Source: Paraburkholderia phenazinium
GTDB lineage: Bacteria; Pseudomonadota; Gammaproteobacteria; Burkholderiales; Burkholderiaceae
DNA length: 56,498 nucleotides
Direction of reading: 5' to 3'
Assembly: GCF_900100735.1 (NCBI RefSeq)
Contig: NZ_FNCJ01000033.1
Location: 1 to 56,498 of the forward strand
Made by a program: the position numbers and the translations under genes. The notes beneath the pieces are model-generated. The model was not told the DNA's origin, did not search any database, and was given only the letters and a program-made list of their open reading frames with translations. This document shows positions 44,021 through 56,498 of the stretch, one piece after another; within the stretch, counting starts at the first letter, position 1, and each line of letters opens with the position of its first letter.

Positions 44021-44995
44021 ATGGATACATTGACGAGCAGTATCGGCGCGGCACTGAGCGAACAGGTGTTCGAGCGCAACGGCACCCGCGTGCTGGTGCT
44101 GAGCCCGAACGAGGCGGCAAGCGTGGAGACGTGTCTCGCGCAAGTTCAGGCCCGGGTTGCCCAGGCCAAGCCGAACTACGGCGGCGTGCTGCTGCGAGGA
44201 TTCGATGCGCTGGGCGCGGCGGGGTTCGACCGTCTCGTCAATCGCTTCGGGCAACCGTTGCTTACTTACGAATTCGGTTCGACGCCGCGCAGCAAGATCG
44301 AGAAAGGCGTCTATTCGTCGACCGAGTATCCGGCCGATCAATGGATCGATCAGCATAACGAGCAGTCCTACACGCTCAACTGGCCCGCTGTGATCTGGTT
44401 CTACTGCGACATCGCGGCGGAGCAGGGCGGTGCGACTCCGGTTGCCGATAGCCGCCTGGTCTATGAACGGCTCGATCGTGCCTTGCGCCGCCACTTCGCC
44501 GACAAGCAGGTGATGTATGTGCGCAACTACGGCAACGGCCTCGACCTGCCGTGGGAGCAGGTCTTCGGCACGGACGAGCGCGACAAGGTCGAGCAGTATT
44601 GCCGCGCCAACCGGATCGACTACGAATGGCTCGACGACGGCGAGGCGTTGCGCACGCGTCAGGTCTGCCAATCGGAACTGCGTCATCCGGTGACAGGCGA
44701 GACCGTCTGGTTCAACCAGGCGCACCTGTTTCACGTCTCGAACCTGCCGCCCGCGATACGCGAAGCGCTGCTGGAAGTCGTCGATGACGACCGCCTGCCG
44801 CGCAACACCTTCTTCGGCGACGGCACGCCGATCGATGCCGCGATGCTCGACGAGATCCGCGCGGTGTACCGCGACACGATGCTGTCGTTCGCCTGGCAAG
44901 CCGCCGATACGCTAATCCTCGACAACCTGCTGATGTCGCACGGCCGCGCGCCGTTTGCCGGCAAGCGTCGCGTGCTGGTAGCGATGACCGCCTGA
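44021..44995 (+). CDS. SyrP/TauD-type Fe(II)/2-oxoglutarate hydroxylase (predicted aspartyl beta-hydroxylase)
   Basis: A 324-residue TauD-fold dioxygenase. The iron triad appears as HNE (His 112, Glu 114) and the distal His 307 in MSHGRAPF, with the 2-oxoglutarate-binding Arg in GKRRVL. Similar proteins beside NRPSs (SyrP, OrbG) hydroxylate Asp on the carrier domain. The first NRPS adenylation domain here reads as Asp-specific, so it very likely makes beta-hydroxy-Asp, an Fe ligand. AAAGG upstream comes from the repeat. Confidence 0.88.
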   Translation: MDTLTSSIGAALSEQVFERNGTRVLVLSPNEAASVETCLAQVQARVAQAKPNYGGVLLRGFDALGAAGFDRLVNRFGQPLLTYEFGSTPRSKIEKGVYSSTEYPADQWIDQHNEQSYTLNWPAVIWFYCDIAAEQGGATPVADSRLVYERLDRALRRHFADKQVMYVRNYGNGLDLPWEQVFGTDERDKVEQYCRANRIDYEWLDDGEALRTRQVCQSELRHPVTGETVWFNQAHLFHVSNLPPAIREALLEVVDDDRLPRNTFFGDGTPIDAAMLDEIRAVYRDTMLSFAWQAADTLILDNLLMSHGRAPFAGKRRVLVAMTA

Positions 44996-44997
44996 AG

Positions 44998-45190
44998 ATG
45001 CAGTCAACGTCCGTGATTCGACCCGCCCACACCGGGTCGGCCCCCGCTGCGCGCCGCCGCCTCTTGCTAGCCGGACTCGGCGCGTTCGGGAACTTGGGTG
45101 CGCCTGGTGCGCTGAGCGGAGCGGCTGCTGCTGATCGGTGTGGGGATTAGCGCACTGTTCCAGGCGGTCATCGCGCTGCGGCTTGATTAA
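44998..45190 (+). pseudogene. fused remnants of a siderophore binding-protein gene and a FecCD permease gene
   Basis: ATG at 44998, three bases after the hydroxylase stop, opens a 50-codon frame. It starts with a twin-arginine-like signal (AARRRLLLAGLGAFG), as in siderophore-binding proteins, and stops at 45150. In another frame, after a TGA at about 45116, the reading AERLLLIGVGISALFQAVIALRLD (45119-45190) resembles an internal helix of FecCD/FhuB permeases. The two pieces look like the ends left by a deletion joining binding protein and permease genes. Such genes occupy equivalent positions in related siderophore loci. Confidence 0.6.
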
Positions 45191-45202
45191 GAGACAGAGT
45201 CC

Positions 45203-45231
45203 TTGACAGGCATCGTAGTGAACGATAAATT
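45203..45231 (+). promoter_or_regulatory. sigma-70 promoter before the exporter gene
   Basis: TTGACA (45203-45208) and TAAATT (45226-45231), 17 bases apart. A Fur box begins six bases downstream and the exporter ATG is 185 bases from the -10. Confidence 0.65.
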
Positions 45232-45236
45232 GTAAT

Positions 45237-45255
45237 GCAAATGATTCGCATTTGC
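45237..45255. promoter_or_regulatory. Fur box before the exporter gene, perfect palindrome
   Basis: GCAAATGATTCGCATTTGC is a third Fur-type 19-mer with 8-bp arms, differing from the first at one central base, located at the expected start site of the exporter-ATPase-NRPS transcript. Confidence 0.75.
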
Positions 45256-45415
45256 ATAAATGCTTCGCGCACGCCATAACCGTCACCTCGGTCCCAGCAT
45301 TTTCTCGACGACGCCAACGCGCCGGTCAACCACCGCTGTTCGTTCCTGAAACGCCGCGGGCATCGGGCGCGCAAGCGCAATCCTCTTGCATCGACGCCGT
45401 AACGAAAGGAGATTC

Positions 45416-47062
45416 ATGTCCGTACTTTTGCAACTGGTGAGCAAGTCCCGCTGGATGCTTGCCGCCGCCCTCGTTGCAAGCGTGCTCGGCGGCCTCGGCA
45501 ACGCCGCGCTGCTCGCCCTCATCAACCAGGCGCTCGTCGCGTCTCCGGCGGGGCTGGCACGGCTCGGCTGGCAGTTCCTCGCCGTCGGCCTCGCCGTGCT
45601 GTCGATGCGCGCCATCGCGCAGTCGCTTTTCATGTGGCTCGGGCAGAAGGCAAAGGCGACGCTGCGCATGCGCACGATCCGCCGCATCGGCGACGCGTCG
45701 TATCCGCATCTGGAAAAGCAGGGCGCGGCGAAATCGCTGGCGGTACTCACCCAGGATCTCGACACGATCGTCGTGTTCTTCATCAGCCTGCCGTCGCTCG
45801 CGATGCAAAGCGCGGTGATCGTCGGCTGCCTCGCGTATCTCGGCTATATGTCGTGGCCGATTCTGCTCGTCGGCATCGTCACCATCGTGCTCGGCATGGC
45901 GGGATTCCGTTACGCTCATGGGCGCGCGCTGTTCCATTTGCGCGCTTCCCGCAAGCGCGAGGACGATCTGGTCAAACACTTCCGCGCGCTCTTTGACGGT
46001 GCGAAGGAGCTGAAGCTGCATCGTGCCCGCAAGCATGCGTTCGTCGAGGACACGCTCGCCACCAACGTCGAAGCCGTACGTGTGCAGCGCACGCGCGGCT
46101 ACATGCTGTACGCCGCGGCGACGAGCTGGGGCAACTTCATCCTGTTCGCCTTCATCGGCCTCACGCTGTTCGTGTTCGCGCGCTACATCAAGGTCGATCC
46201 GCACGTGATGTCGGGCTATGCGATCGTGTTCGTCTACATGATCATGCCGATCGAAGCCGTGCTATCCGCCATCCCGGGCATCAGTTCGGCGCGTGTCGCG
46301 CTCGAGCGGATCGAACAGGTCAACGCGGAACTGCCGCTCGAAACCATGCTCGAGCCGCCCGTCGCGGCATCGTTCGACACCATTGCACTCGACGGCGCCA
46401 CGCACAGCTATTTCCGTGAGAAGGAAAACGAGGTATTTACGCTCGGGCCGGTTGACCTCACGTTCCGGCGCGGTGAACTCGTTTACCTGATCGGCGGCAA
46501 CGGTAGCGGCAAGACCACGCTGGCGAAAATGCTGGTCGGCCTTTACGTGCCCGAGAGCGGCCGTGTCCTGTTGAACGGCGAACCTGTCGACGAAGCGCGG
46601 CGCGACGCTTACCGGCAGCATTTCTCGGTGGTGTTCAGCGACTTCTTCCTGTTCGACAACCTGCTCGGCATGCGCGGCGACGGACTCGACGCGCTCGCGC
46701 AGCAGTTGCTCGTCGACCTGCAGCTCGATCACAAGGTCACCGTGAAGGATGGCGCATTTTCCACGCTGAACCTGTCGCAGGGGCAGCGCAAGCGGCTCGC
46801 GCTCGTCGTCGCGTATCTGGAGGACCGGCCGTTCTACGTGTTCGACGAATGGGCGGCGGACCAGGACCCGCTGTTCAAGGAAGTGTTCTACCGGCGCCTG
46901 CTGCCCGAGCTGAAGGCGAAGGGCAAGACTGTGCTCGTCATCACGCATGACGACCGCTATTTCCATCTTGCCGACCGCTTCATCAAGCTCGATTTCGGCC
47001 AGATCGTCGAGGACGCGCCGGGCGCCACGCATGCGGCGAGCCTCACGTCCGCCTACTCCTGA
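45416..47062 (+). CDS. cyclic peptide/siderophore export ABC transporter (PvdE/SyrD type)
   Basis: A 548-residue fused ABC transporter. About six membrane helices in residues 1-310 precede the ATPase. Walker A is GGNGSGKTT (about 360), the signature is LSQGQRKRLAL (about 453) and Walker B is YVFDEWAADQDP (about 473), a form typical of PvdE/OrbE exporters (the usual DEP is DEW). It moves the siderophore precursor out across the inner membrane. Start at 45416, with AAAGGAG upstream. A Fur box and promoter precede it. Confidence 0.92.
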   Translation: MSVLLQLVSKSRWMLAAALVASVLGGLGNAALLALINQALVASPAGLARLGWQFLAVGLAVLSMRAIAQSLFMWLGQKAKATLRMRTIRRIGDASYPHLEKQGAAKSLAVLTQDLDTIVVFFISLPSLAMQSAVIVGCLAYLGYMSWPILLVGIVTIVLGMAGFRYAHGRALFHLRASRKREDDLVKHFRALFDGAKELKLHRARKHAFVEDTLATNVEAVRVQRTRGYMLYAAATSWGNFILFAFIGLTLFVFARYIKVDPHVMSGYAIVFVYMIMPIEAVLSAIPGISSARVALERIEQVNAELPLETMLEPPVAASFDTIALDGATHSYFREKENEVFTLGPVDLTFRRGELVYLIGGNGSGKTTLAKMLVGLYVPESGRVLLNGEPVDEARRDAYRQHFSVVFSDFFLFDNLLGMRGDGLDALAQQLLVDLQLDHKVTVKDGAFSTLNLSQGQRKRLALVVAYLEDRPFYVFDEWAADQDPLFKEVFYRRLLPELKAKGKTVLVITHDDRYFHLADRFIKLDFGQIVEDAPGATHAASLTSAYS

Positions 47063-47080
47063 TCAGGACTTCCACCTCAC

Positions 47081-47899
47081 ATGAATGCGAAGCCGTCCGA
47101 CTTTTACGCTCCCGTGCCGTACGGCGAACCGATGTACGAACTCGACGGTGTGTCGTTCAGCATCGGCGAGCGCGTGCTGTTGCATCCGCTTTCGCTCAGG
47201 CTGCCGAAGGGGCGCGTGTGCGGCTTGATCGGCCACAACGGTTCGGGTAAATCGACGCTGCTCAAACTGCTCGCGCGTCAACAGTTGCCGAGCGCCGGCA
47301 CGCTGCGTTTCGCGGGCCGTCCGTTGGGCGACTGGCACAACCGCGAGTTCGCGCGCCAGGTCGCCTATCTGCCGCAGCAGCAGCCCGCCGCCAGCGGCAT
47401 GACCGTGCGCGAGCTGGTCTCGCTCGGCCGCTATCCGTGGCACGGCGCGCTGGGGCGCTTTACGGGCGTCGACAGCGAAAAGGTTCAGCAGGCGATGCAG
47501 CTAACGGATATCGCGCGTTTCGCGGACCGCGCGGTGGACAGTCTGTCGGGCGGCGAGCGGCAACGCGTGTGGATCGCGATGCTCGTCGCACAGGACAGTC
47601 AGTGCCTGCTGCTCGACGAGCCAATATCCGCGCTCGATATCGCGCATCAGATCGAAGTGCTCGATCTCGTGCGCGACCTGAGCCAGCAGCGCGGTCTGGG
47701 TGTGGTGGTCGTGCTGCACGACGTCAACATGGCCGCGCGCTTCTGCGACGACCTCGTCGCGCTGAAGGGCGGCCGCCTGCTCGCAAGCGGCGCCGCGCCG
47801 GAGCTGATCGAAGAAGAGATGCTGGGCGCGATCTACGGCGTGCCGATGGGCACCGTCGCGCATCCACGCGGCGGCACGCCGATCAGCTTCGCGTATTGA
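47081..47899 (+). CDS. siderophore-import ABC ATPase (FecE/FhuC type)
   Basis: A 272-residue ATPase. Walker A is GHNGSGKST (about 51), the Q-loop region YLPQQQP, signature LSGGERQRV (about 154), and Walker B LLLDEPISALD (about 175) with HDVNMAARFCD. It powers ferric siderophore uptake with a FecCD permease and binding protein. Neither is intact here: only the remnants at 44998-45190. It follows the exporter gene by 18 bases. Confidence 0.9.
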   Translation: MNAKPSDFYAPVPYGEPMYELDGVSFSIGERVLLHPLSLRLPKGRVCGLIGHNGSGKSTLLKLLARQQLPSAGTLRFAGRPLGDWHNREFARQVAYLPQQQPAASGMTVRELVSLGRYPWHGALGRFTGVDSEKVQQAMQLTDIARFADRAVDSLSGGERQRVWIAMLVAQDSQCLLLDEPISALDIAHQIEVLDLVRDLSQQRGLGVVVVLHDVNMAARFCDDLVALKGGRLLASGAAPELIEEEMLGAIYGVPMGTVAHPRGGTPISFAY

Positions 47900-48127
47900 G
47901 CGTCACGCGCCGTCCGGCGCTGGGCACCCACAGGATGCCCAGCCGGCGACAAGGCGCGCTCGACGACACATAACGGCGTTCCCAAGAGACGCCTTGCTCT
48001 CCCCGCAATGACGAAATTCACACCGCCGGCGCAGCGTATGCGACGGCGACGTGTCGCCATGCGTCGCGCCTAAGCGGTGCATGGCGATGACGGCCGCGCG
48101 ACGCGCGGCAAATCTCGGGAGGCGAGG

Positions 48128-51712
<3,585 letters not shown>

Positions 51713-51796
51713 GCGCGGCGCCTTCATCCACCTCAATGCATCGACCCCGCGCTTGCCAGTGCGGGCGTCAGACACCAGGATCAGATCACGGACACC

Positions 51797-54700
51797 ATGC
51801 AAGCCATTTATTTCGACACCGATTATCTTCCCGCCCGCGTCGCGCGGTTTGCCATCGAACGGCCGGACGCCATTGCGCTTGTCGATAGCGCGGGGCCGCT
51901 TTCCTGGCGCGATCTGTGGGCATGGTCCGGCCGGCTCGCGGCGGCGCTGATCGCCGAAGGCGTGCGGCCCGGCGATCACGTCGTGCTCGCTTTGCCGCGC
52001 TGCGCGGCGCTTGTCGCGACGATTCTCGCGGTCTGGCGGGTGCGTGCGTGTTACGTGCCGCTCGATCCGGCGTTGCCGCCCGCGCGCTTGCGCTGGCAGG
52101 CTGAGGACTGCGGCGCGCGCGTGGTGGTGACGGGTGCAGTGGCATCGGATGCCGCTGCAGAAGTTGCTGCGCCAGGCTGGTTGCCTGACGGTGTGGCCAC
52201 GCTCGATCCGCACACGGCGCGTGGTGCCGGCCATCACGCGGATAACGTCGATGGCGTCGATAGCATTGATGACACTGGCCCGACACCGCAGCCCGACGAC
52301 GGCATTTTCGTGTGGCCCGCGTATGTGATCTACACCTCGGGGTCGACTGGCCGGCCCAAGGGCGTCGTGCTCAGCCACGCGGCGCTCGCCGCGTATCTGC
52401 GCGGCGTGTCCGAACGGCTGCCCGAGGATATCGAGAGCGCCGCCTATCTGTCGACACCTGCCGCCGATCTCGGCCACACCTCGTTGTTCGGTGCGCTGTG
52501 GCACGGCTGGACCCTGCATCTGATCGACGCCCAGATTGCCGCTGATCCGGACGTGTTTGCCGCCTACATGCACGCGCATGCGGTCGATCTCCTGAAGATC
52601 GTGCCGAGCCATCTGGACGCGTTGTTGCAGGCGCAGTCGCCCGAATCCGCGCTGCCGCGCCGCTGCTTGCTGATGGGCGGCGAGCCCGCGCCGACGCGTC
52701 TGGCGCAGCGCATCGCGGCGCTGCGGCCCGAATGCCGGCTGCTCAACCACTACGGCCCGACGGAGACGGCGGTCGGCGTGCTCACGCGCAACGGCGCGGA
52801 CAGTCGTGCCGCGACGCTGCCGCTCGGCAAGCCGCTCGCGCACGTTGAAGCGCGCATCGTCGACACCGGCGGCAATGCCGTGCCTAAGGGCGCGGCGGGC
52901 GAATTGTGCATCGGCGGCGCGAGCGTCGCGTATGGGTATCTGAACCGGGCATCGCTCACGGCTGAGCGCTTCGTGCCCGATCCCGACGGTCGCGGCGCAC
53001 GGCTTTACCGGACAGGCGACAAGAGCCGACGCTTGCCGGACGGCGAGTTCGCATTCCTTGGCCGCCTCGACGACCAGGTGAAGATTCGCGGTTTTCGTGT
53101 CGAGCCGGAAGAGATCGCCGCGCGCCTGCGCGCCGAAGACGGCGTGCGCGACGCGGTGGTGATCGCGCATGCCGAGAGCGAAGGCGCCGCGCTGCGCCTC
53201 GCCGCCTATCTGACGGCAGCCGAAGCGCTCGACGTCGACGCGATCCGCGCGCATCTTGCCGCGGAGCTGCCGGACTACATGGTGCCGTCGTCGTTTCAGG
53301 TGCTGGCCGCGCTGCCGCTGACGCCGAACGGCAAGGTCGACCGTGCGGCGCTGCCCGCGCCAGGCCAGATCGAGACGGCCGACGCAAAGCGCGTCGAGCC
53401 GCGCAACGATGCCGAACGCACGCTCGCCAACATCTGGAAGCTGGTGCTCAAGCGCGACGATATTGGCGTAACCGACAACTACTTCGAAATTGGCGGCGAT
53501 TCGATCATGAGCCTGCAGATCATCGCCAAGGCGCGCGGCGCGGGTCTCAAACTGACGCCGAAACAGATGTTCGAGTACCCGACGATCGAAGCGGCGGCGC
53601 GCGTCGCCGTTCCCGTCGCGGCTGCGGGGACGAGCGCAATGCCGCGTGCGACGGCCGCCGTGGCGCAGCCGGCGCAAACCGCCGCCGACGATGCGTGGTT
53701 CGCGCAGACCGGTGTCTCGCGTGATGCAGTCGAAGCGGTCTATCCGGCCACCCCGATGCAGCAGGGCTTGTTGTTCCACGGCATGTTCGAAGGTGAACCC
53801 GGCTTGTACGTCTCGCAGTTGCGTTTGACGATCGACGCGCTGCGGGTCGAGACGATGAGGGCTGCGTGGGAGGTTGTCGTCGCACGCCATCCAGTCTTGC
53901 GCACGCGCTTCGTGTGGCCGGCCGGCGGCGAGGCGTTGCAGATCGTCGAACGGCACGCGCGGATGCCGTTTGAACTGCATGCGCGGACGGCGTCGACAGA
54001 CGAGCAATACGAAGCGGCGTACCACACGGCGCGCGAGGTGCTGGTTGCACGCGGCTTCGAGCCGGGTGTCGCTCCGTTGATGCGCGTCGATGTTTTCGAG
54101 CGCCCCGACGGCCCGCACGACCTGTTGTGGACCCACCATCACGCGTTGACGGACGGCTGGAGTACCGCTCAGGTTGTGACGGAAGTGACACGCGCGTACG
54201 CGGCGCTCGCGGCGGGCGGCGTCGCCGATACGACGGCGGGCGCGCCCTACGCGAATTACGTGCGCTGGCTGCGGCGCCAGCCGGACACGGGGCCGTTCTG
54301 GCGCGCACGCCTTGCGACGCTCGACGAACCGGCGCGCCTTGCCGACGCGCTTGGCAACGCGTTCCGGCCGTCGTCCGCGAACGGTGCCGATAGCGGTGCC
54401 GACAGCGTGGCCGACAGCGGGGCGGCGCAAGTGGTGGTCCGCGAACTCGACGGCGCGTCTCACGTACGGCTGCAGCGCGCTGCGCAGCGTGCGCAGGTCA
54501 CGCTGAACACGCTCGTGCAGGGTGCGTGGGCGCTCGTGCTCGCGCGCTTTTCCGGGCGAGCGCAGGTGGCTTTCGGCATGACGGTATCCGGCCGCCCGGT
54601 CGATCTGCCCGAGGCGCAATCGACCGTTGGCCTGTTCATCAACAGCCTGCCGCTGTGGATCGACGTCGAGCCTGATGCGACAGTGCGGTCCTGGCTGGCG

Positions 54701-56498
54701 GGGTTGCAGCGGCATAACGCGCAATTGCGCGACGTCGAGCACACGCCGCTCGTGAGCTTGCAGCAATGGGCGAACTCGAGCGTGGACGCGCTGTTCGATA
54801 GCCTGATCGTGTTCGAAAACTATCCGCTCGACGACGCGCTAGGTGCGCTTGGCAGTGTGCCGCGAGTGCGCGCTGTCGAGGCTCACAACCGCAGCCACCT
54901 GCCGCTGATGCTGGTCGTCGCGCCGCGCCATGTGGGCGGCGGCGACAGGCTCAGGCTGGAGTGGCACCGGCATGCTGCACGCGTGTCCGCTGACGGCGTT
55001 GCGTGCGTCGCCGAGCATTTCGAGCGGATGCTGGATCGCCTCGCGACGGCGCTGGTGGAAGCGGGCGATCCGGATGTGAGGCTGCGCGATCTCGCACGCG
55101 GTGATGCGCCCGAAGTTGTCGCGGTGCCGGCCGCTTTTGCTTTCGAGCCGGTGACGGCGCGTATTGCTGCACGGGCGGCTGCGCGTCCTGACGCCATTGC
55201 GCTGAGCGATGGCAGCGAGCAGGTGACGTATGCGCAGCTCGATGCCTGGTCACGTGCGATTGCGCATGAACTGCGACGCCTGGGGGCGACGGCGGAAGTG
55301 CGTGTCGGTGTCGCGATGCAGCGCTCGGCGGCACTGGTTGCCTCGCTGCTCGGTGTGTTGCGTGCGGGAGCGACCTATGTGCCGCTCGATCCGTCGTATC
55401 CGGCGGAGCGTCTTGCGCACATCGTGGATGATTCACAGCTTTGTCTGATCGTGACCGACGCACCGAGCCTCGCGCAGCATGCGGCGCTGTTCGGCTCGCG
55501 GCCGACGCTCGATGCTGCCGCGCTGCGTGAGACTGCCGCGCTCGCTGAGGCGAACGGTGCGAATGATGCGCTGGTGCATCCGCAACAGCTAGCGTATGTG
55601 ATCTACACGTCGGGTTCGACGGGCTTGCCGAAGGGCGTCGGCGTCACGCATGAGAATGTCGCGCGCCTGTTCGACGCGACGCAGGCGCGTTTTGCATTCG
55701 ACGCAAACGACGTCTGGACGCTGTTCCACTCCTACGCATTCGACTTCTCGGTGTGGGAGATCTTCGGCGCGCTGGTGCATGGTGGACGGCTTGTGATCGT
55801 GCCGCACTGGACCGCGCGCGAGCCGTCGGCGTTCCATACGCTGCTGCGCGAAGAGCGGGTGACAGTGTTGAACCAGACGCCGTCGGCGTTCGTGCAACTG
55901 ACACAGGCTGACAGCGACCACACGCTCGCGTCGCTGCGGGCAGTGATCTTCGGCGGCGAACGGCTGGAGCCGGCAGCGCTTGCGCGCTGGGCAGACGGCG
56001 CGCGCCGCAAGGGCGTGCTGCCGGCTCTCGTGAACATGTACGGCATCACGGAGACGACAGTCCACGTGACACACCGCGCCCTGGACGAAGCAGCCTTGCA
56101 CGACGCTCGCAGCGTGATTGGCGCGCCGCTCGATGACCTCACGCTGCACGTGCTGGACGCGGACCTGAACCGCGTGCCGGTGGGCGCGGTGGGCGAACTG
56201 TACGTGGGCGGCGCGGGTCTCGCACGTGGCTATCTGGGACGCCCGGAGCTCACGGCGCAGCGTTTCGTGCCGGACCCCTACGGCGCATCAGGTTCACGTC
56301 TGTACCGCTCGGGCGATCTGGCGCGGCGCATGCCCGATGGCGACCTCGAATATCTGGGCCGCAACGACGATCAGGTGAAGATCCGGGGCTTCCGGATCGA
56401 GCTTGGGGAAATTCATGCTGCGCTGCTGGGCCACCCCGAAGTGCGCGACGCGGCGGTGCTGGTATCGGACAGCGCCAGCGGCGAGCAGCGCCTGGTTG
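51797..56498 (+). CDS. non-ribosomal peptide synthetase, A(Asp)-T-C-A(Thr)..., cut by the window end
   Basis: The frame is open for 1567 residues to the window end. Domains: A1 20-500 (YTSGSTGRPKG), T1 about 530-600 (EIGGDSIMSL), C about 645-1090 (HHALTDG intact), A2 from about 1110 (YTSGSTGLPKG). Aligning A1 and A2 to the GrsA pocket positions gives D-L-T-K-L-G-H-V-G-K, closest to Asp codes, and D-F-W-N-I-G-M-V-H, the Thr code (the final Lys lies beyond the edge). It adds (beta-hydroxy)Asp, then Thr, to the acyl chain from the starter protein. The first protein ends with its C domain, so the module boundary lies between the proteins. Confidence 0.93.
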   Translation, partial: MQAIYFDTDYLPARVARFAIERPDAIALVDSAGPLSWRDLWAWSGRLAAALIAEGVRPGDHVVLALPRCAALVATILAVWRVRACYVPLDPALPPARLRWQAEDCGARVVVTGAVASDAAAEVAAPGWLPDGVATLDPHTARGAGHHADNVDGVDSIDDTGPTPQPDDGIFVWPAYVIYTSGSTGRPKGVVLSHAALAAYLRGVSERLPEDIESAAYLSTPAADLGHTSLFGALWHGWTLHLIDAQIAADPDVFAAYMHAHAVDLLKIVPSHLDALLQAQSPESALPRRCLLMGGEPAPTRLAQRIAALRPECRLLNHYGPTETAVGVLTRNGADSRAATLPLGKPLAHVEARIVDTGGNAVPKGAAGELCIGGASVAYGYLNRASLTAERFVPDPDGRGARLYRTGDKSRRLPDGEFAFLGRLDDQVKIRGFRVEPEEIAARLRAEDGVRDAVVIAHAESEGAALRLAAYLTAAEALDVDAIRAHLAAELPDYMVPSSFQVLAALPLTPNGKVDRAALPAPGQIETADAKRVEPRNDAERTLANIWKLVLKRDDIGVTDNYFEIGGDSIMSLQIIAKARGAGLKLTPKQMFEYPTIEAAARVAVPVAAAGTSAMPRATAAVAQPAQTAADDAWFAQTGVSRDAVEAVYPATPMQQGLLFHGMFEGEPGLYVSQLRLTIDALRVETMRAAWEVVVARHPVLRTRFVWPAGGEALQIVERHARMPFELHARTASTDEQYEAAYHTAREVLVARGFEPGVAPLMRVDVFERPDGPHDLLWTHHHALTDGWSTAQVVTEVTRAYAALAAGGVADTTAGAPYANYVRWLRRQPDTGPFWRARLATLDEPARLADALGNAFRPSSANGADSGADSVADSGAAQVVVRELDGASHVRLQRAAQRAQVTLNTLVQGAWALVLARFSGRAQVAFGMTVSGRPVDLPEAQSTVGLFINSLPLWIDVEPDATVRSWLAGLQRHNAQLRDVEHTPLVSLQQWANSSVDALFDSLIVFENYPLDDALGALGSVPRVRAVEAHNRSHLPLMLVVAPRHVGGGDRLRLEWHRHAARVSADGVACVAEHFERMLDRLATALVEAGDPDVRLRDLARGDAPEVVAVPAAFAFEPVTARIAARAAARPDAIALSDGSEQVTYAQLDAWSRAIAHELRRLGATAEVRVGVAMQRSAALVASLLGVLRAGATYVPLDPSYPAERLAHIVDDSQLCLIVTDAPSLAQHAALFGSRPTLDAAALRETAALAEANGANDALVHPQQLAYVIYTSGSTGLPKGVGVTHENVARLFDATQARFAFDANDVWTLFHSYAFDFSVWEIFGALVHGGRLVIVPHWTAREPSAFHTLLREERVTVLNQTPSAFVQLTQADSDHTLASLRAVIFGGERLEPAALARWADGARRKGVLPALVNMYGITETTVHVTHRALDEAALHDARSVIGAPLDDLTLHVLDADLNRVPVGAVGELYVGGAGLARGYLGRPELTAQRFVPDPYGASGSRLYRSGDLARRMPDGDLEYLGRNDDQVKIRGFRIELGEIHAALLGHPEVRDAAVLVSDSASGEQRLV

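Overview
The window is high-GC DNA with dense genes, short intergenic gaps and Burkholderiaceae-type gene families. These include HrpB1, a Tat/Fur-type siderophore locus, a D-glucarate pathway using a decarboxylating dehydratase, and several LysR regulators each beside its target. A Paraburkholderia-like beta-proteobacterium is the best fit; this is inferred from gene content, not from a marker gene. No rRNA, tRNA, CRISPR array or complete insertion sequence was seen.

Layout. 1-9.4 kb: small-molecule metabolism (SDR / acyl-CoA ligase / class II aldolase operon, alpha/beta hydrolase plus acetyltransferase opposite a LysR gene, OsmC, a class C beta-lactamase-like hydrolase, PhzF). 9.4-15.8 kb: DUF4336 protein, an AAA ATPase behind a perfect palindrome, a methyltransferase, and a minus-strand pair of an Amj-type lipid II flippase and an AccD that looks like a second copy. 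15.8-21.2 kb: LysR and SnoaL-like genes opposite an MHS transporter with mmsA and mmsB (malonate/methylmalonate semialdehyde catabolism), closed by a strong terminator. 21.2-26.8 kb: GST, an orphan type III secretion pair (HrpB1 and a glycine-rich harpin-like protein), a phytochelatin-synthase-like lipoprotein, a Tet-type efflux pump and a LysR regulator. 26.9-29.6 kb: malic enzyme fused to a phosphotransacetylase domain, and a small repeat-tailed membrane protein. 29.7-31.8 kb: an AT-rich patch with repeated operator-like elements followed by an AbiEi/AbiEii-type (type IV) toxin-antitoxin pair, probably acquired. 31.9-34.6 kb: AraC-GyrI regulator, BMP-family binding protein and an overlapping nucleoside deaminase. 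34.8-41.3 kb: a complete D-glucarate to 2-oxoglutarate pathway with its FadR-type regulator and a shared 13-bp operator-like motif at three promoters.

42.6-56.5 kb: a Fur-controlled non-ribosomal peptide siderophore locus that runs off the right edge: MbtH, type II thioesterase, SyrP/TauD-type hydroxylase, cyclic-peptide exporter, FecE-type ATPase, a fatty-acyl-AMP ligase-ACP-condensation protein, and a large NRPS. The binding-pocket residues I read give Asp for the first adenylation domain and Thr for the second. The expected product therefore begins fatty acyl - (beta-hydroxy)Asp - Thr. This is not the ornibactin/malleobactin start, but fits acylated beta-hydroxyaspartate siderophores; the gramibactin-type lipopeptides are one possibility. 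Between the hydroxylase and the exporter lie fragments of the expected binding protein and permease genes, so the import branch of the locus looks decayed here.
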